Positions 41,833 to 49,606 of a DNA stretch of 49,606 bases are shown here, piece after piece. The stretch comes from Pseudomonadota bacterium (GTDB lineage Bacteria; Pseudomonadota; Alphaproteobacteria; Rhizobiales; Xanthobacteraceae). Below the pieces are notes generated by a model, which was not told the origin of the DNA, searched no databases, and saw only the letters and a list, made by a program, of their open reading frames with translations. Where the stretch lies: NCBI GenBank assembly GCA_023423415.1, contig JAFAFP010000083.1, forward strand, positions 1-49,606. The letters are read 5' to 3'. Position 1 is the stretch's first letter. The number at the start of each line of letters is the position of its first letter. The translations under genes and the position numbers were made by a program.

Positions 41833-43440
41833 ATGACCCGGGTTTACGACGGAATTATCCTGGGGGCGGGGCACAACGGCCTTATCCTCCAGACCTATCT
41901 CGCCAAGGCTGGGCTGGACGTTCTGGTGGTGGAGCGTCGCGCGGTTGCTGGCGGCGGCGCGGCAACGATGGAGGACCCCCGCTTTCCTGGGTTCATGCAC
42001 AACACGCATGCTTTCTTCCAGCGCGCGATCACAACAATGCCGTGGTATCGCGATCTTGAGCTTGAGCGTCATGGCGCCGTCTATATCGAACCGGAGCTGA
42101 ATGTCGTTCTGCTGACAAAAGACGGCCGCGCCCTCGAATGGTGGACCGACTTCCGCAAGACCGTCGAGTCTTTTGCGCAGTTCAGCAAGCGCGATGCCGA
42201 GACATTGGTCCGCTGGCACGAGGAGTTCGTGCCGATCGTGCAGAACATTCTCGCCTGGGAAGGAATGTCGCCGCCGCTGCCGCCGGACGAGCGCCGCGTT
42301 CTGCTACAGCGCAGCGCGGCCGGACGCCGGCTGCTGGAGGTCAGCGCTCTTTCACCGCTCGAATTCGTTCAGAAGGAATTTGAAAATCCGGTGATTCAAG
42401 CCGGGTTGCTGTTTTTCAACGGCCTTCGCGAAGTCGATCTTCGGGTGCGCGGATTTGGCCATCACATTGCCGCTTTGCTCGCAAGTCCGGCCAAGGCCCA
42501 GATGTCACGTGGCGGCACGGCTGCGTTGGCGCGCGCGCTCGAAAGCGCCGCGCGCGAGGCGGGCGGAACGATCCGTCTTCTGACAGAACCCAGGAAGGTC
42601 ATCGTCGAAGCGGGGAAGGCTGTCGGCATCGAGACGAAGGCGGGCGAGGTGATCCGCGCCCGGCATTTCGTCGCCTCGTCGCTCAACCCCCATCAGACAT
42701 TCCTTGATCTTCTCGATTCCGATGTGCTGCCGCATGCATTTCGCGAGAAAGCCAAAAACTTCCGATACAATCTGATCGCGCCGCTGTTCGGACTGAACCT
42801 CAATCTGAAAGAAGCGCCCCGCTACGCGCTGGCCGCTCAACGTCCTGAACTCGAGCGTGCCTTCATGGTGATCATGGGGCTCGATCATGTCGATCAGTAT
42901 CCGGACATTGTGCGCCATCATGAGGCCGGCACGATTCCACCAACGGTGATGTGGGGGGCCTGTCCGACGGTGTTTGACCCGAGCCAGGCGCCGGAAGGCA
43001 AGCATACCGCTTTCATGTGGGAGAAACTGCCGTATCTCCTCAATGGTGACGCTGGAAACTGGGATCATGTGCGCGAGGATCACGGCCGCGACATGCTGGC
43101 ACTCTGGACCAAGCACGCTCCGAATCTTGCCGACGCGGTCATGGGATCGTTCACGCGCTCGGCACTCGACGTCGAGCGCTGTCTGCCAAATATGCGCGAA
43201 GGCGACCTGCTGATCGGAGCGTTCACCAACGGTCAGATCGGCTATGATCGCCCATTCCGCGGCGCAGGCCATTATCGTGGGCACCTGCCGGGTCTGTATC
43301 TTTGCGGGTCCAGCAGTCATCCGGGTGGCAATATCACCGGCTTGCCGGGCTACAACGCCGCCCAGGTCATCCTTGCGGATATGAACATCAAGGCGGATTG
43401 GATGCCGCCTTCGATCGCCGATCGCCTGTCTGCGCTTTGA
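41833..43440 (+). CDS. FAD-dependent oxidoreductase (phytoene-desaturase-like)
   Basis: A 535-residue flavoprotein. The N-terminal dinucleotide site is YDGIILGAGHNGLILQTYLAKAGLDVLVVERR. ARALESAAREAGGTIRLLTEPRKVIVEAGKAVGIETKAGEVIRARHFV is the second FAD part. The C-terminal GLYLCGSSSHPGGNITGLPGYNAA is the CrtI/amine-oxidase-like closing motif. No carotenoid genes are near. It probably oxidises a substrate or intermediate of the cluster. It is divergent from the DapA-family gene across two operators and followed 25 bp later by the alcohol dehydrogenase. Confidence 0.88.
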   Translation: MTRVYDGIILGAGHNGLILQTYLAKAGLDVLVVERRAVAGGGAATMEDPRFPGFMHNTHAFFQRAITTMPWYRDLELERHGAVYIEPELNVVLLTKDGRALEWWTDFRKTVESFAQFSKRDAETLVRWHEEFVPIVQNILAWEGMSPPLPPDERRVLLQRSAAGRRLLEVSALSPLEFVQKEFENPVIQAGLLFFNGLREVDLRVRGFGHHIAALLASPAKAQMSRGGTAALARALESAAREAGGTIRLLTEPRKVIVEAGKAVGIETKAGEVIRARHFVASSLNPHQTFLDLLDSDVLPHAFREKAKNFRYNLIAPLFGLNLNLKEAPRYALAAQRPELERAFMVIMGLDHVDQYPDIVRHHEAGTIPPTVMWGACPTVFDPSQAPEGKHTAFMWEKLPYLLNGDAGNWDHVREDHGRDMLALWTKHAPNLADAVMGSFTRSALDVERCLPNMREGDLLIGAFTNGQIGYDRPFRGAGHYRGHLPGLYLCGSSSHPGGNITGLPGYNAAQVILADMNIKADWMPPSIADRLSAL

Positions 43441-43465
43441 TGATTGACTGGCGAGGGCCGTGGCT

Positions 43466-44617
43466 ATGGCAGTCATCTCCTTTCTGACAACGGTTCTGTT
43501 CGAGAACGGAGTACTGCGTGAACTCGCTGGTCAATTGCGGACGCTGGGCATAGCTCGGCCGATGATCGCAACCGATCGGGGCATCATCGGTGCAGGACTG
43601 ATGCAGCATCTGGTCGATGCGATTGGGACGATACCGGATGCTCGGCTTTTCGCAGACACGCCGGCCAATCCGACCGAAGCTGCTGTCGACGCGGCCGTAC
43701 GTCAATTTCGCGATGCGGATTGTGACGGCATCGTCGCCTTCGGCGGTGGATCGCCGGTCGATCTCGCTAAGGCCGTCGCGCTCAAGGCAACGCATGAAGG
43801 CGACGACTTGCTGCACTATGCAGCAAGCCGGGGAGGGGTGGAGCGCATTACGTCCGCGGTGGCGCCAGTGATTGCCGTGCCGACAACGTCCGGAACCGGA
43901 AGTGAAGTGGGGCGGGCGACGGTCATTGTCATGAACGATGGTTGGAAGAGGGCGATCGTCAGCCCGCATCTCGTTCCCAAACTTGCGGTCTGCGACCCTC
44001 TTCTGACGCTGGGATTGCCACCTTCGGTGACGGCTGGCACTGGAATGGATGCTATCGCGCACTGCGTTGAAACCCTGCTTTCGCCGCGGATCAATCCGCC
44101 AGCGGATGCCATAGCGCTGGATGGATTGGCTCGTGCGACGGCATGGATCGAAGCGGCGTGTCAGGATGGCAAGAACACAGAGGCGCGCTGGCAGATGATG
44201 ATGGCCTCGCTGGAAGGTGGACTTGCCTTCCAGAAGGGACTTGGCGCGGTGCACGCCCTCAGCCACGCCTTGGGAACGCTGCGATCGCCCGTTTTGCATC
44301 ACGGCACGTTGAATGCTGTCTTGCTGCCGGCGGTCCTGCGGTTTAACGCCTCCAATGTTGACGAAAAGTACGTGCGGATGCGTCAGGCCATCGGCCTCGA
44401 CCCGCAGGACGATCTCGCGCGCTGGTTTGCCGCGCTGAACCGCCGGCTTAATCTGCCGATGTGCCTGCGTGACATGGGCGTGACGCGCTCGGTCCTACCC
44501 GATATGGCACGGATGGCCCTTGCCGATTTCAGCGCGCAGACCAATCCGCGACCGGTGACGGAAGCCGATTTTCTTTCAATGCTCGAAGAGAGCTTCGAAC
44601 CAGCTCATAATGCCTGA
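43466..44617 (+). CDS. Iron-containing alcohol dehydrogenase
   Basis: A 383-residue type-III dehydrogenase. The NAD site is VAFGGGSPVDLAKAVAL followed by PTTSGTGSEV. The metal ligands fit AGTGMDAIAHCVE (Asp, His) and GAVHALSHALGTL ... HHGTLNAVLLP (two His). It resembles maleylacetate-reductase-like and butanol-dehydrogenase-like members. ATG 43466 has GAGGG at eight bases and is preferred over GTG 43460. It probably turns an alcohol into an aldehyde or reduces an intermediate in the pathway of this cluster. Confidence 0.92.
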   Translation: MAVISFLTTVLFENGVLRELAGQLRTLGIARPMIATDRGIIGAGLMQHLVDAIGTIPDARLFADTPANPTEAAVDAAVRQFRDADCDGIVAFGGGSPVDLAKAVALKATHEGDDLLHYAASRGGVERITSAVAPVIAVPTTSGTGSEVGRATVIVMNDGWKRAIVSPHLVPKLAVCDPLLTLGLPPSVTAGTGMDAIAHCVETLLSPRINPPADAIALDGLARATAWIEAACQDGKNTEARWQMMMASLEGGLAFQKGLGAVHALSHALGTLRSPVLHHGTLNAVLLPAVLRFNASNVDEKYVRMRQAIGLDPQDDLARWFAALNRRLNLPMCLRDMGVTRSVLPDMARMALADFSAQTNPRPVTEADFLSMLEESFEPAHNA

Positions 44618-44683
44618 CCTTGTCTGTCCGTTGCTGTCGCGAGGTCATGCCGTTACTGATGCCGGAATAGGGAGATCCACTGA

Positions 44684-45772
44684 ATGACAAGTCAGAAGCC
44701 GAAATTGTCGGAAGACGCCAAACAGCAGAACCACACCCAGTTGCGATCTGATGGGCGGCCAGTCCGTTTCGACAGTGCCGAGATGCTGGACGAGTATTTG
44801 TCACGGCCATCGACTGCCTTGATTGCCGATCTGGAGGCTGTCGACGGTGACATCATGGTTATTGGGGTCGCCGGAAAGATGGGCCCGACATTGGCGCGCA
44901 TGGCGAAGCGGGCGGTGCCGGATCGCCGTGTCATCGGCGTGGCGCGCTTTAGCGATCCGGCGGTCAAGAGCTATCTTGAAGCGCATGGGGTCGAGACCAT
45001 TTCCGCGGACCTGCTAAAGCCGGCGGACATCGTCTCGCTGCCGAAGGTCAAGAACATCGTGTTCATGGCTGGCCGGAAGTTCGGATCAACTGGCGGCGAG
45101 GACCTGACCTGGGCGATGAATGCTTACGTCCCGGGGCTCGTCGCCGATCATTTCGCCGGCAGCCGGTTTGTCGTTTACTCGACCATCTGCGTCTATCCGT
45201 TTGCTCCTGTTCTGCACGGCGGTTCGCGCGAAACGGAAGAGCTTGGCCCTCCCGGTGAATATGCGATGTCATGCGTCGGCCGGGAGCGTATTTTCCGTCA
45301 CTTTTCGCGCCAGCACCAATCGCCCGGTTCAATCATCCGGCTGAGCTACGCGATCGACATGCGTTACGGCGTGTTGCACGACCTCGGCACGAAAGTCCTC
45401 CGCGGCGAGCCGATCGATCTCTCCATGGGGCATGTCAATGTCATCTGGCAGGGAGATGCTTGTAGCCAGTCACTCCGCACCTTCCGTCACGGCCAGGTGC
45501 CGACCACGCCCTTCAACATTACGGGGCCGGAGACGCTGAGCATTCGCTCGCTGGCGCTGGCGTTCGGACGCCGGTTCGACAAGGCGCCGAACCTGCAGGG
45601 CCAAGAAGCGCCGACGGCCTGGATTGCCGATACCAGCCTGGCCGAAGGCCTGTTCGGCTATCCTGAGGTTCCGCTCGACGCGATGATTGATTGGACTGCG
45701 GACTGGCTGGCCAGGGATATGGGAAGCTTCGGCAAGGCCACGCATTTCGAAGTGCGCTCGGGGACTTATTGA
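44684..45772 (+). CDS. NAD-dependent epimerase/dehydratase-like protein lacking the usual Lys
   Basis: A 362-residue extended SDR-fold protein. The dinucleotide site is the unusual IMVIGVAGKMGPTLARMAKR. The strand RFVVYSTICVYP matches the family Ser/Thr region. The expected YxxxK is EYAMSCVGRERIF, with Cys where Lys is normal. NITGPETLSIRSLALAFGRRF is the typical substrate-binding part. GGGAG precedes the ATG. The fold is sure, but the missing Lys makes classic dehydrogenase or epimerase chemistry doubtful. It follows the alcohol dehydrogenase on the same strand. Confidence 0.85.
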   Translation: MTSQKPKLSEDAKQQNHTQLRSDGRPVRFDSAEMLDEYLSRPSTALIADLEAVDGDIMVIGVAGKMGPTLARMAKRAVPDRRVIGVARFSDPAVKSYLEAHGVETISADLLKPADIVSLPKVKNIVFMAGRKFGSTGGEDLTWAMNAYVPGLVADHFAGSRFVVYSTICVYPFAPVLHGGSRETEELGPPGEYAMSCVGRERIFRHFSRQHQSPGSIIRLSYAIDMRYGVLHDLGTKVLRGEPIDLSMGHVNVIWQGDACSQSLRTFRHGQVPTTPFNITGPETLSIRSLALAFGRRFDKAPNLQGQEAPTAWIADTSLAEGLFGYPEVPLDAMIDWTADWLARDMGSFGKATHFEVRSGTY

Positions 45773-45850
45773 CCACAATCGCGGCCCGCATAACGCGATG
45801 AGACTCCTGCTTGCATCTTCGCCTCAGGGCGAAGATGCCCGCCACCCGCG

Positions 45851-46615
45851 CTAGTGCATGCCGAGAAGTTGGTAGATGCGCCGCGTATAATCGCCGAACT
45901 TTTCGTGCGTCTTCATGTCGAGTGTGCGCGGATGCGGTAACTCGACAGGGAAATTGTCGGCCATGCGCGCCGGCCCCGCGGTCAGCACAATGACGCGCGT
46001 TCCGAGAAATACCGCTTCGGTGATTCCGTGCGTCACAAACAGGATCGTCTTGCCTGACTCCTGCCAGATGCGCAGCAGCTCAAGGTTCATCTTCTCGCGA
46101 GTTAGCGCATCAAGGGCGCCGAACGGCTCGTCCATCAGGATCAGTTTCGGATCGTGCACCAGCGCGCGGGCGATCGCGGCGCGCTGTTGCATGCCTCCCG
46201 ACAGCTCATAGGGATATTTGTCTTCGGAGCCGGACAGCCCGACAAGCTTGAGCAGGTCGCGCGCGCGCTCGCGGCTGGCCGCGAGTGGCAAGCCGAGGAT
46301 TTCCGCGGGCAGCATCACGTTATCGACGATGCGACGCCACTTGAGCAGAAGCGGCTGCTGAAACACCATGCCGACATCGCGCGAAGGATCGAATGCCTGG
46401 TTGGCATTGCCGATCTTGACCTCGCCGGCATCATGCGGATGCAGGCCGGCAATGATCTTCAGCAATGTCGTTTTGCCGCATCCAGACGGACCGACCAGAG
46501 AAACCAGCTCTCCTTGCTCGACGTTGAACGTGGCTTCGGAGACAGCCAGAAAATCTTTTCCGCGCGTCCGGTATGTCTTCTGGACGCCGACAAGGCGAAT
46601 GAAGGGGTCAGACAT
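45851..46615 (-). CDS. ABC transporter ATP-binding protein (SsuB/TauB/ThiZ type)
   Basis: The 254-residue motor of a nitrate/sulfonate/taurine-type importer. Walker A is GPSGCGKTTLLK, the signature LSGGMQQRAAIARAL and Walker B LILMDEPFGALD; VTHGITEAVFLG has the switch His. It lies 8 bp after the permease gene on the same strand. With the permease and the NMT1-like binding protein it makes a full importer. Confidence 0.95.
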   Translation of the reverse strand: MSDPFIRLVGVQKTYRTRGKDFLAVSEATFNVEQGELVSLVGPSGCGKTTLLKIIAGLHPHDAGEVKIGNANQAFDPSRDVGMVFQQPLLLKWRRIVDNVMLPAEILGLPLAASRERARDLLKLVGLSGSEDKYPYELSGGMQQRAAIARALVHDPKLILMDEPFGALDALTREKMNLELLRIWQESGKTILFVTHGITEAVFLGTRVIVLTAGPARMADNFPVELPHPRTLDMKTHEKFGDYTRRIYQLLGMH

Positions 46616-46623
46616 AGGGGCCT

Positions 46624-47385
46624 CTAGATCCGCGCGTCCCGAACGACCAGCAATTTCTCGAGGCCGAGCACAATGCCATACAGCACCATTCCAATGAGTG
46701 TGATCAGGATGACAGCCATGAACATCGCTGCGGTGTCGAGAGTCACCTGGACCTGTAGCATGAGATAACCGAGGCCGCGATCGGAGCCGAGGAATTCGCC
46801 GACGATCGCGCCCGCCACCGCCAGAATGGCGGCAACCTTCATGCCGGAGAAAATGTAGGGCAGGGCGCCGGGCAACTGGATTTTCGTGAACAACTGCCAG
46901 CGGGAGCCTTTCACCGAGCGGACGAGATCAAGGAGGTCGGGCTCCACTTCGCGCAGGCCGCGCGCCGTCGTCAGCACGATCGGGAAGAAACAGATCGCAA
47001 AGGCCATCGCGATGTTGGGGCCGATGCCATAGCTGAACCAGACCAGAATGAGAGGGCCCAGCGCGACCTTCGGGATCATGTTCAGGCTGACCAGCAACGG
47101 CATCACGATCATTTCGAGGGTGCGAAACCAGGAGAACAACAGCGCGATTCCGATTCCACCGATGACAGCTAGGAAGTATCCGCCGAAAATCTCGATGCTG
47201 GTGACTGTAATGTTTTCAACCCAGCGGTAATTGGGGACGAGCAACGCCTGCAGGGTGGCATAAGGCGAGGGCATCACGAATTTCGGTACGTCGCCCAGCA
47301 CGACAAAGAAATGCCATGCGACCACCAGCATCAGATGGCTCAGGATGGCTATCGAGTAACGCTGAATGGAATTTTGCGTGTCCAC
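46624..47385 (-). CDS. ABC transporter permease (taurine/nitrate/HMP type)
   Basis: A 253-residue permease with about six membrane spans and the EAA-type loop LREVEPDLLDLVRSVKGSRWQLFTKIQLPGALPYIFSGMK. GAIVGEFLGSDRGLGYLML is the conserved next span. GTG 47385 follows GGGGAT closely; the in-frame TTG at 47448 has no ribosome site and gives 21 extra polar residues, so it is rejected. It pairs with the ATP-binding gene. An operator-like palindrome lies upstream at 47746. Confidence 0.93.
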   Translation of the reverse strand: MDTQNSIQRYSIAILSHLMLVVAWHFFVVLGDVPKFVMPSPYATLQALLVPNYRWVENITVTSIEIFGGYFLAVIGGIGIALLFSWFRTLEMIVMPLLVSLNMIPKVALGPLILVWFSYGIGPNIAMAFAICFFPIVLTTARGLREVEPDLLDLVRSVKGSRWQLFTKIQLPGALPYIFSGMKVAAILAVAGAIVGEFLGSDRGLGYLMLQVQVTLDTAAMFMAVILITLIGMVLYGIVLGLEKLLVVRDARI

Positions 47386-47785
47386 CGTATCCCCACTATC
47401 GATGAAGCGACTGGAAGCATCGGCGACCGTAAGGCGGGATGCGGCCAAAGGCTAGATTGCGCGGGGGCAAGGCGTTGCCGGTCATGACAGCGGCCGCCCC
47501 CGATTGGCAGAGCCGCAGTCGCTATTGTGCGGCTTCTGAGACGCGTCGAACGTCCCTTGGTCAGTCCCCGGAATCTTAGCTCGTCCATACGACCCACGGG
47601 CATCCAGAATGCGCTGGCATCGGATGTGGAATTGTCGGCTGGCGCTCAATGCCACGGGCCACGCGGTCTCGGCGCGACTGCACTGGATGTGCCGCACAAT
47701 TGGAGGGCAGTCGTTGAACCGTAAGCTCATCTCGATTGCACCGTGGTAACCGGACGGTTACATTTTGCTGGTTTGCATCCGGCTG
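47386..47785. other. Intergenic region upstream of the ABC permease
   Basis: About 400 bp with no supported gene; the readings here have no domains. The palindrome at 47746-47761 is the main signal, with a half-site TTGAACCGTAA at 47714-47724. The ABC operon promoter is expected here. Confidence 0.55.
47746..47761. promoter_or_regulatory. TetR-type operator upstream of the ABC genes
   Basis: GTAACCGGACGGTTAC has perfect 6-bp arms around GGAC. It shares the AACC-N4-GGTT core with the operators at 41729 and 41750. Confidence 0.75.
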
Positions 47786-48430
47786 TCAACGCGAGCGCGG
47801 CGTTTTAGCCCGCAAAGCATGCAGCATCATATCAATGTTGTGTTTCTTGCGCCGCTCGATGGCCGTGCGGGCGCCAAGATCGCGCGCGAAGATTGCCGAC
47901 AGCGTCCAGTTGTTCGACAGGTAGAAATAGCCAATAGCGGCGATGGTGATATAGACCTCGACCGGATCAAGGCCTGGCCTGAAAACGCCCTTGGCGACGC
48001 CGCGCTTGAGAATTTCATCGATCATCCGCACGAACGGGCTGTGCAGCTCGCGCACCTTGGTCGATTTCCGCAAATGCTTGGCCTGATGCAGGTTCTCGTT
48101 GTTGATCAGGCTGATTAGCTCGGGATGCTTGTGGCAATAATCGAAATTGAACTCGATCAGTCTGCGGATCGCGGTTTCGGGCTCGAGATGATCGAGGTCG
48201 AGTTTGCGCTCTGCGCCGCGGAGGCCGTCATAGACCCGCTCTAGAACGGCGACGTAGAGCCCCTCCTTGCTGCCGAAATAATAATAGATCAGCCTCTTGT
48301 TGGCGCGCGCACGACTTGAAATGGCGTTGACCCGCGCCCCGGATAGTCCCTTTGCCGCAAATTCATGCTGCGCCGCGGCAAGGATCGCGTCGCGGGTCGG
48401 CAGGCGGGTGCGGGTGGTGGACTTGGCCAT
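47786..48430 (-). CDS. TetR-family regulator (copy 2)
   Basis: A 214-residue regulator with the helix-turn-helix EFAAKGLSGARVNAISSRAR and ANKRLIYYYFGSKEGLYVAV. The ligand domain (LEPETAIRRLIEFNFDYC ... LINNENLHQAKHLRKSTKVRELHSP) is clearly paralogous to the regulator at 39806-40525 over its whole length. The ATG at 48430 (MAKSTTRTR) is chosen; the longer reading is in the divergent promoter. It is divergent from the substrate-binding protein gene, with an operator between. Confidence 0.93.
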   Translation of the reverse strand: MAKSTTRTRLPTRDAILAAAQHEFAAKGLSGARVNAISSRARANKRLIYYYFGSKEGLYVAVLERVYDGLRGAERKLDLDHLEPETAIRRLIEFNFDYCHKHPELISLINNENLHQAKHLRKSTKVRELHSPFVRMIDEILKRGVAKGVFRPGLDPVEVYITIAAIGYFYLSNNWTLSAIFARDLGARTAIERRKKHNIDMMLHALRAKTPRSR

Positions 48431-48492
48431 TGAGAGGGTGCGCAAATGCGGAGGTTGACTGCTATCAAACGCGATCCTATCGTTTTGACAAA

Positions 48493-48508
48493 TTAACTGT
48501 GCGGTTAA
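48493..48508. promoter_or_regulatory. TetR-type operator upstream of the binding-protein gene
   Basis: TTAACTGTGCGGTTAA matches the operator at 41729 at 11 of 16 positions. TTGACA at 48485-48490 lies directly upstream, so a bound repressor would cover the promoter spacer. Confidence 0.68.
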
Positions 48509-48549
48509 AAGACACAAGGCCAAGTTCGATCGGATTTTGGGAGGATGGA

Positions 48550-49569
48550 ATGAATATCGCCTGGAAATGCGGATTTGCGGTTCTGACCGCGATGTCTCTT
48601 GGCGCTGCTCCTGCAGCAGCGCAAAACCAGAAGGTGACGTTTACGCTCAACTGGGTCGCAGGCGGCGATCATGCGCCTTACTATTACGCCCAGAAAATGG
48701 GTTTGTACAAAAAGGCCGGCATCGATCTCGAGATCGAGACTGGTCGTGGATCGGCTGCATCGGCGCAAAAGGTCGGCGCCGGAAGCTCGCAACTCGGATT
48801 GTCCGACATGGCGGGCGTGCTGCTGTTTCGTGGCAAGGGCGCGGATCTGGTCGGCGTCATGAACGTCTACGCCAATTCGCCGCAAGGGCTCTATTGGCTG
48901 AACAGCAGCGGCATCAAATCCGTCAAGGATCTGGCCGGGAAGAAAATCGGCAATCCGGCTGGCGATGGCGCGCGGACGATGTGGCCCGCTCTTGCCAAGG
49001 CCAACGGGATCGATCCCGCGTCGGTCACCTGGGTCAATATCGACGCCAATGCCAAGCTCGGTGCCTTGAAGGCCAAGACCATCGATGCGACGACGTCGTT
49101 CTATAATTTGCATCATGTGTTCACGCGCGAGCTGGGCAAGGACATGGGCTTCCTTGCGTGGAAGGATGCTGGCGTGAATCCCTACGGTAACTCGATCATC
49201 GCCAATGGTCCTTGGCTGAAGGCCAACAGGGCAACGGCCGAAAAATTCGTCAAAATCACCCAGCAGGCATTTGCGGATTGCGCCAAAAATCCTGAGCCTT
49301 GCATCAAGGCGCTGGTCGAAGCCAATGGCGCGCTGCTCTACGACAACGAACTGATGAACTGGAAACTCGTTACGGTGTTGATGAGCGACGATACCTCTCG
49401 CAACGTTGCGCTGGGCTGGCACGACGAAAAGCGCATGGACTCTGATTACAAGCTGGTCGATGAATATCTGAAGATGGAAAAGGGCTATGACGTGAAGTCG
49501 GCCTACACCAACGAATTCCTCGACAAGTCCGTGAAGATGCCGGCAATCGAAGCGCCGAAATTCAATTGA
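48550..49569 (+). CDS. ABC transporter substrate-binding protein (NMT1/THI5-like)
   Basis: A 339-residue periplasmic binding protein. The signal peptide ends GAAPAAAQNQK. The mature start VTFTLNWVAGGDHAPYYYAQKMGLYKKAGIDLEIETGRGSA is the NMT1/SsuA-like opening, and GSSQLGLSDMAGVL the next motif. Family members bind hydroxymethylpyrimidine-type compounds, sulfonates or aromatic acids. GGGAGGA precedes the ATG. It probably supplies the importer encoded at 45851-47385. Ligand unknown. Confidence 0.94.
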   Translation: MNIAWKCGFAVLTAMSLGAAPAAAQNQKVTFTLNWVAGGDHAPYYYAQKMGLYKKAGIDLEIETGRGSAASAQKVGAGSSQLGLSDMAGVLLFRGKGADLVGVMNVYANSPQGLYWLNSSGIKSVKDLAGKKIGNPAGDGARTMWPALAKANGIDPASVTWVNIDANAKLGALKAKTIDATTSFYNLHHVFTRELGKDMGFLAWKDAGVNPYGNSIIANGPWLKANRATAEKFVKITQQAFADCAKNPEPCIKALVEANGALLYDNELMNWKLVTVLMSDDTSRNVALGWHDEKRMDSDYKLVDEYLKMEKGYDVKSAYTNEFLDKSVKMPAIEAPKFN

Positions 49570-49579
49570 GGTAGCGTGA

Positions 49580-49606
49580 ATGACAGAGGGCCGGTCGCAT
49601 CGCGAC
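49580..49606 (+). CDS. Start of a further gene (cut by window end)
   Basis: An ATG ten bases past the binding-protein stop opens MTEGRSHRD and runs off the window. TGAGGTAG lies at suitable spacing. Nothing more can be said about the product. Confidence 0.4.

Noticed and set aside
48431..48549. TPP-type riboswitch before the NMT1/THI5-like gene
   Set aside because: The leader is only about 120 bp and shows a TetR-type operator and TTGACA but no TPP core motifs.
1..49606. CRISPR array or complete insertion sequence
   Set aside because: No regularly spaced repeats and no intact transposase or integrase were seen in the window.

Overview
The window looks like a chromosomal segment of a Rhizobiales alphaproteobacterium, most likely Bradyrhizobium/Rhodopseudomonas/Afipia-like (Nitrobacteraceae). 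The reasons are the protein families (Omp31-type porin-like barrels, the alphaproteobacterial RpoH, DUF6894, small zinc-ribbon proteins), a serC-leader RNA in front of serC-serA, a FixK/FNR-type box, and short intergenic palindromes that I remember from this family. No database could be searched, so names rest on motif and family recognition.

Region 1 (1-16.9 kb) is ordinary core chromosome. It holds two outer-membrane barrels, an acyltransferase, serC and serA of serine biosynthesis, an EamA exporter, purA, a proline-rich membrane protein, two small proteins, a periplasmic Ntn-type amide hydrolase, an alpha/beta-hydrolase-like protein, rpoH, an RluD-type pseudouridine synthase and a cold-shock protein.

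Region 2 (16.9-24.5 kb) is loose and gene-poor. It has small zinc-ribbon proteins, one group behind a FixK/FNR-like box, a probable repeat region, and a DUF898 protein overlapping an M48 metalloprotease. A tRNA-Glu(CTC) follows. Its 3' end is duplicated 1.9 kb downstream (23 of 24 bases), so the stretch between the copies is read as the remnant of an integrated element that lost its integrase.

Region 3 (24.5-30.8 kb) is a compact envelope-redox module: a DsbA-like thiol oxidoreductase, a PmrAB/QseBC-type two-component system, a DsbD, a membrane-anchored TlpA-like thioredoxin and an L,D-transpeptidase lipoprotein. The same CTTAAG-N5-CTTAAG box with 11-bp periodicity sits in front of both transcription units, so the module looks like one self-contained regulon.

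Region 4 (30.9-39.6 kb) starts with a tRNA-Cys whose acceptor stem pairs poorly as read. Next is a four-gene operon joined entirely by ATGA overlaps (BenE-like transporter, pyridoxal kinase, 5-aminolevulinate synthase, class-III aminotransferase). It is divergent from a MocR/PdxR-type regulator, which is followed by glyA and a YggS-type PLP-binding protein. Inverted repeats AATGGTCTG/CAGACC lie in both intergenic regions. All enzymes here make, bind or use PLP, and two of them use glycine.

Region 5 (39.8-49.6 kb) is a catabolic or biosynthetic cluster of unknown substrate: a DapA-family aldolase/lyase, a phytoene-desaturase-like flavoenzyme, an iron-type alcohol dehydrogenase, an NAD-binding epimerase-like protein whose usual catalytic Lys is Cys, and an NMT1/taurine-type ABC importer. 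Two paralogous TetR regulators are present. Four related AACC-N4-GGTT operators at three promoter regions tie the cluster into one regulon.
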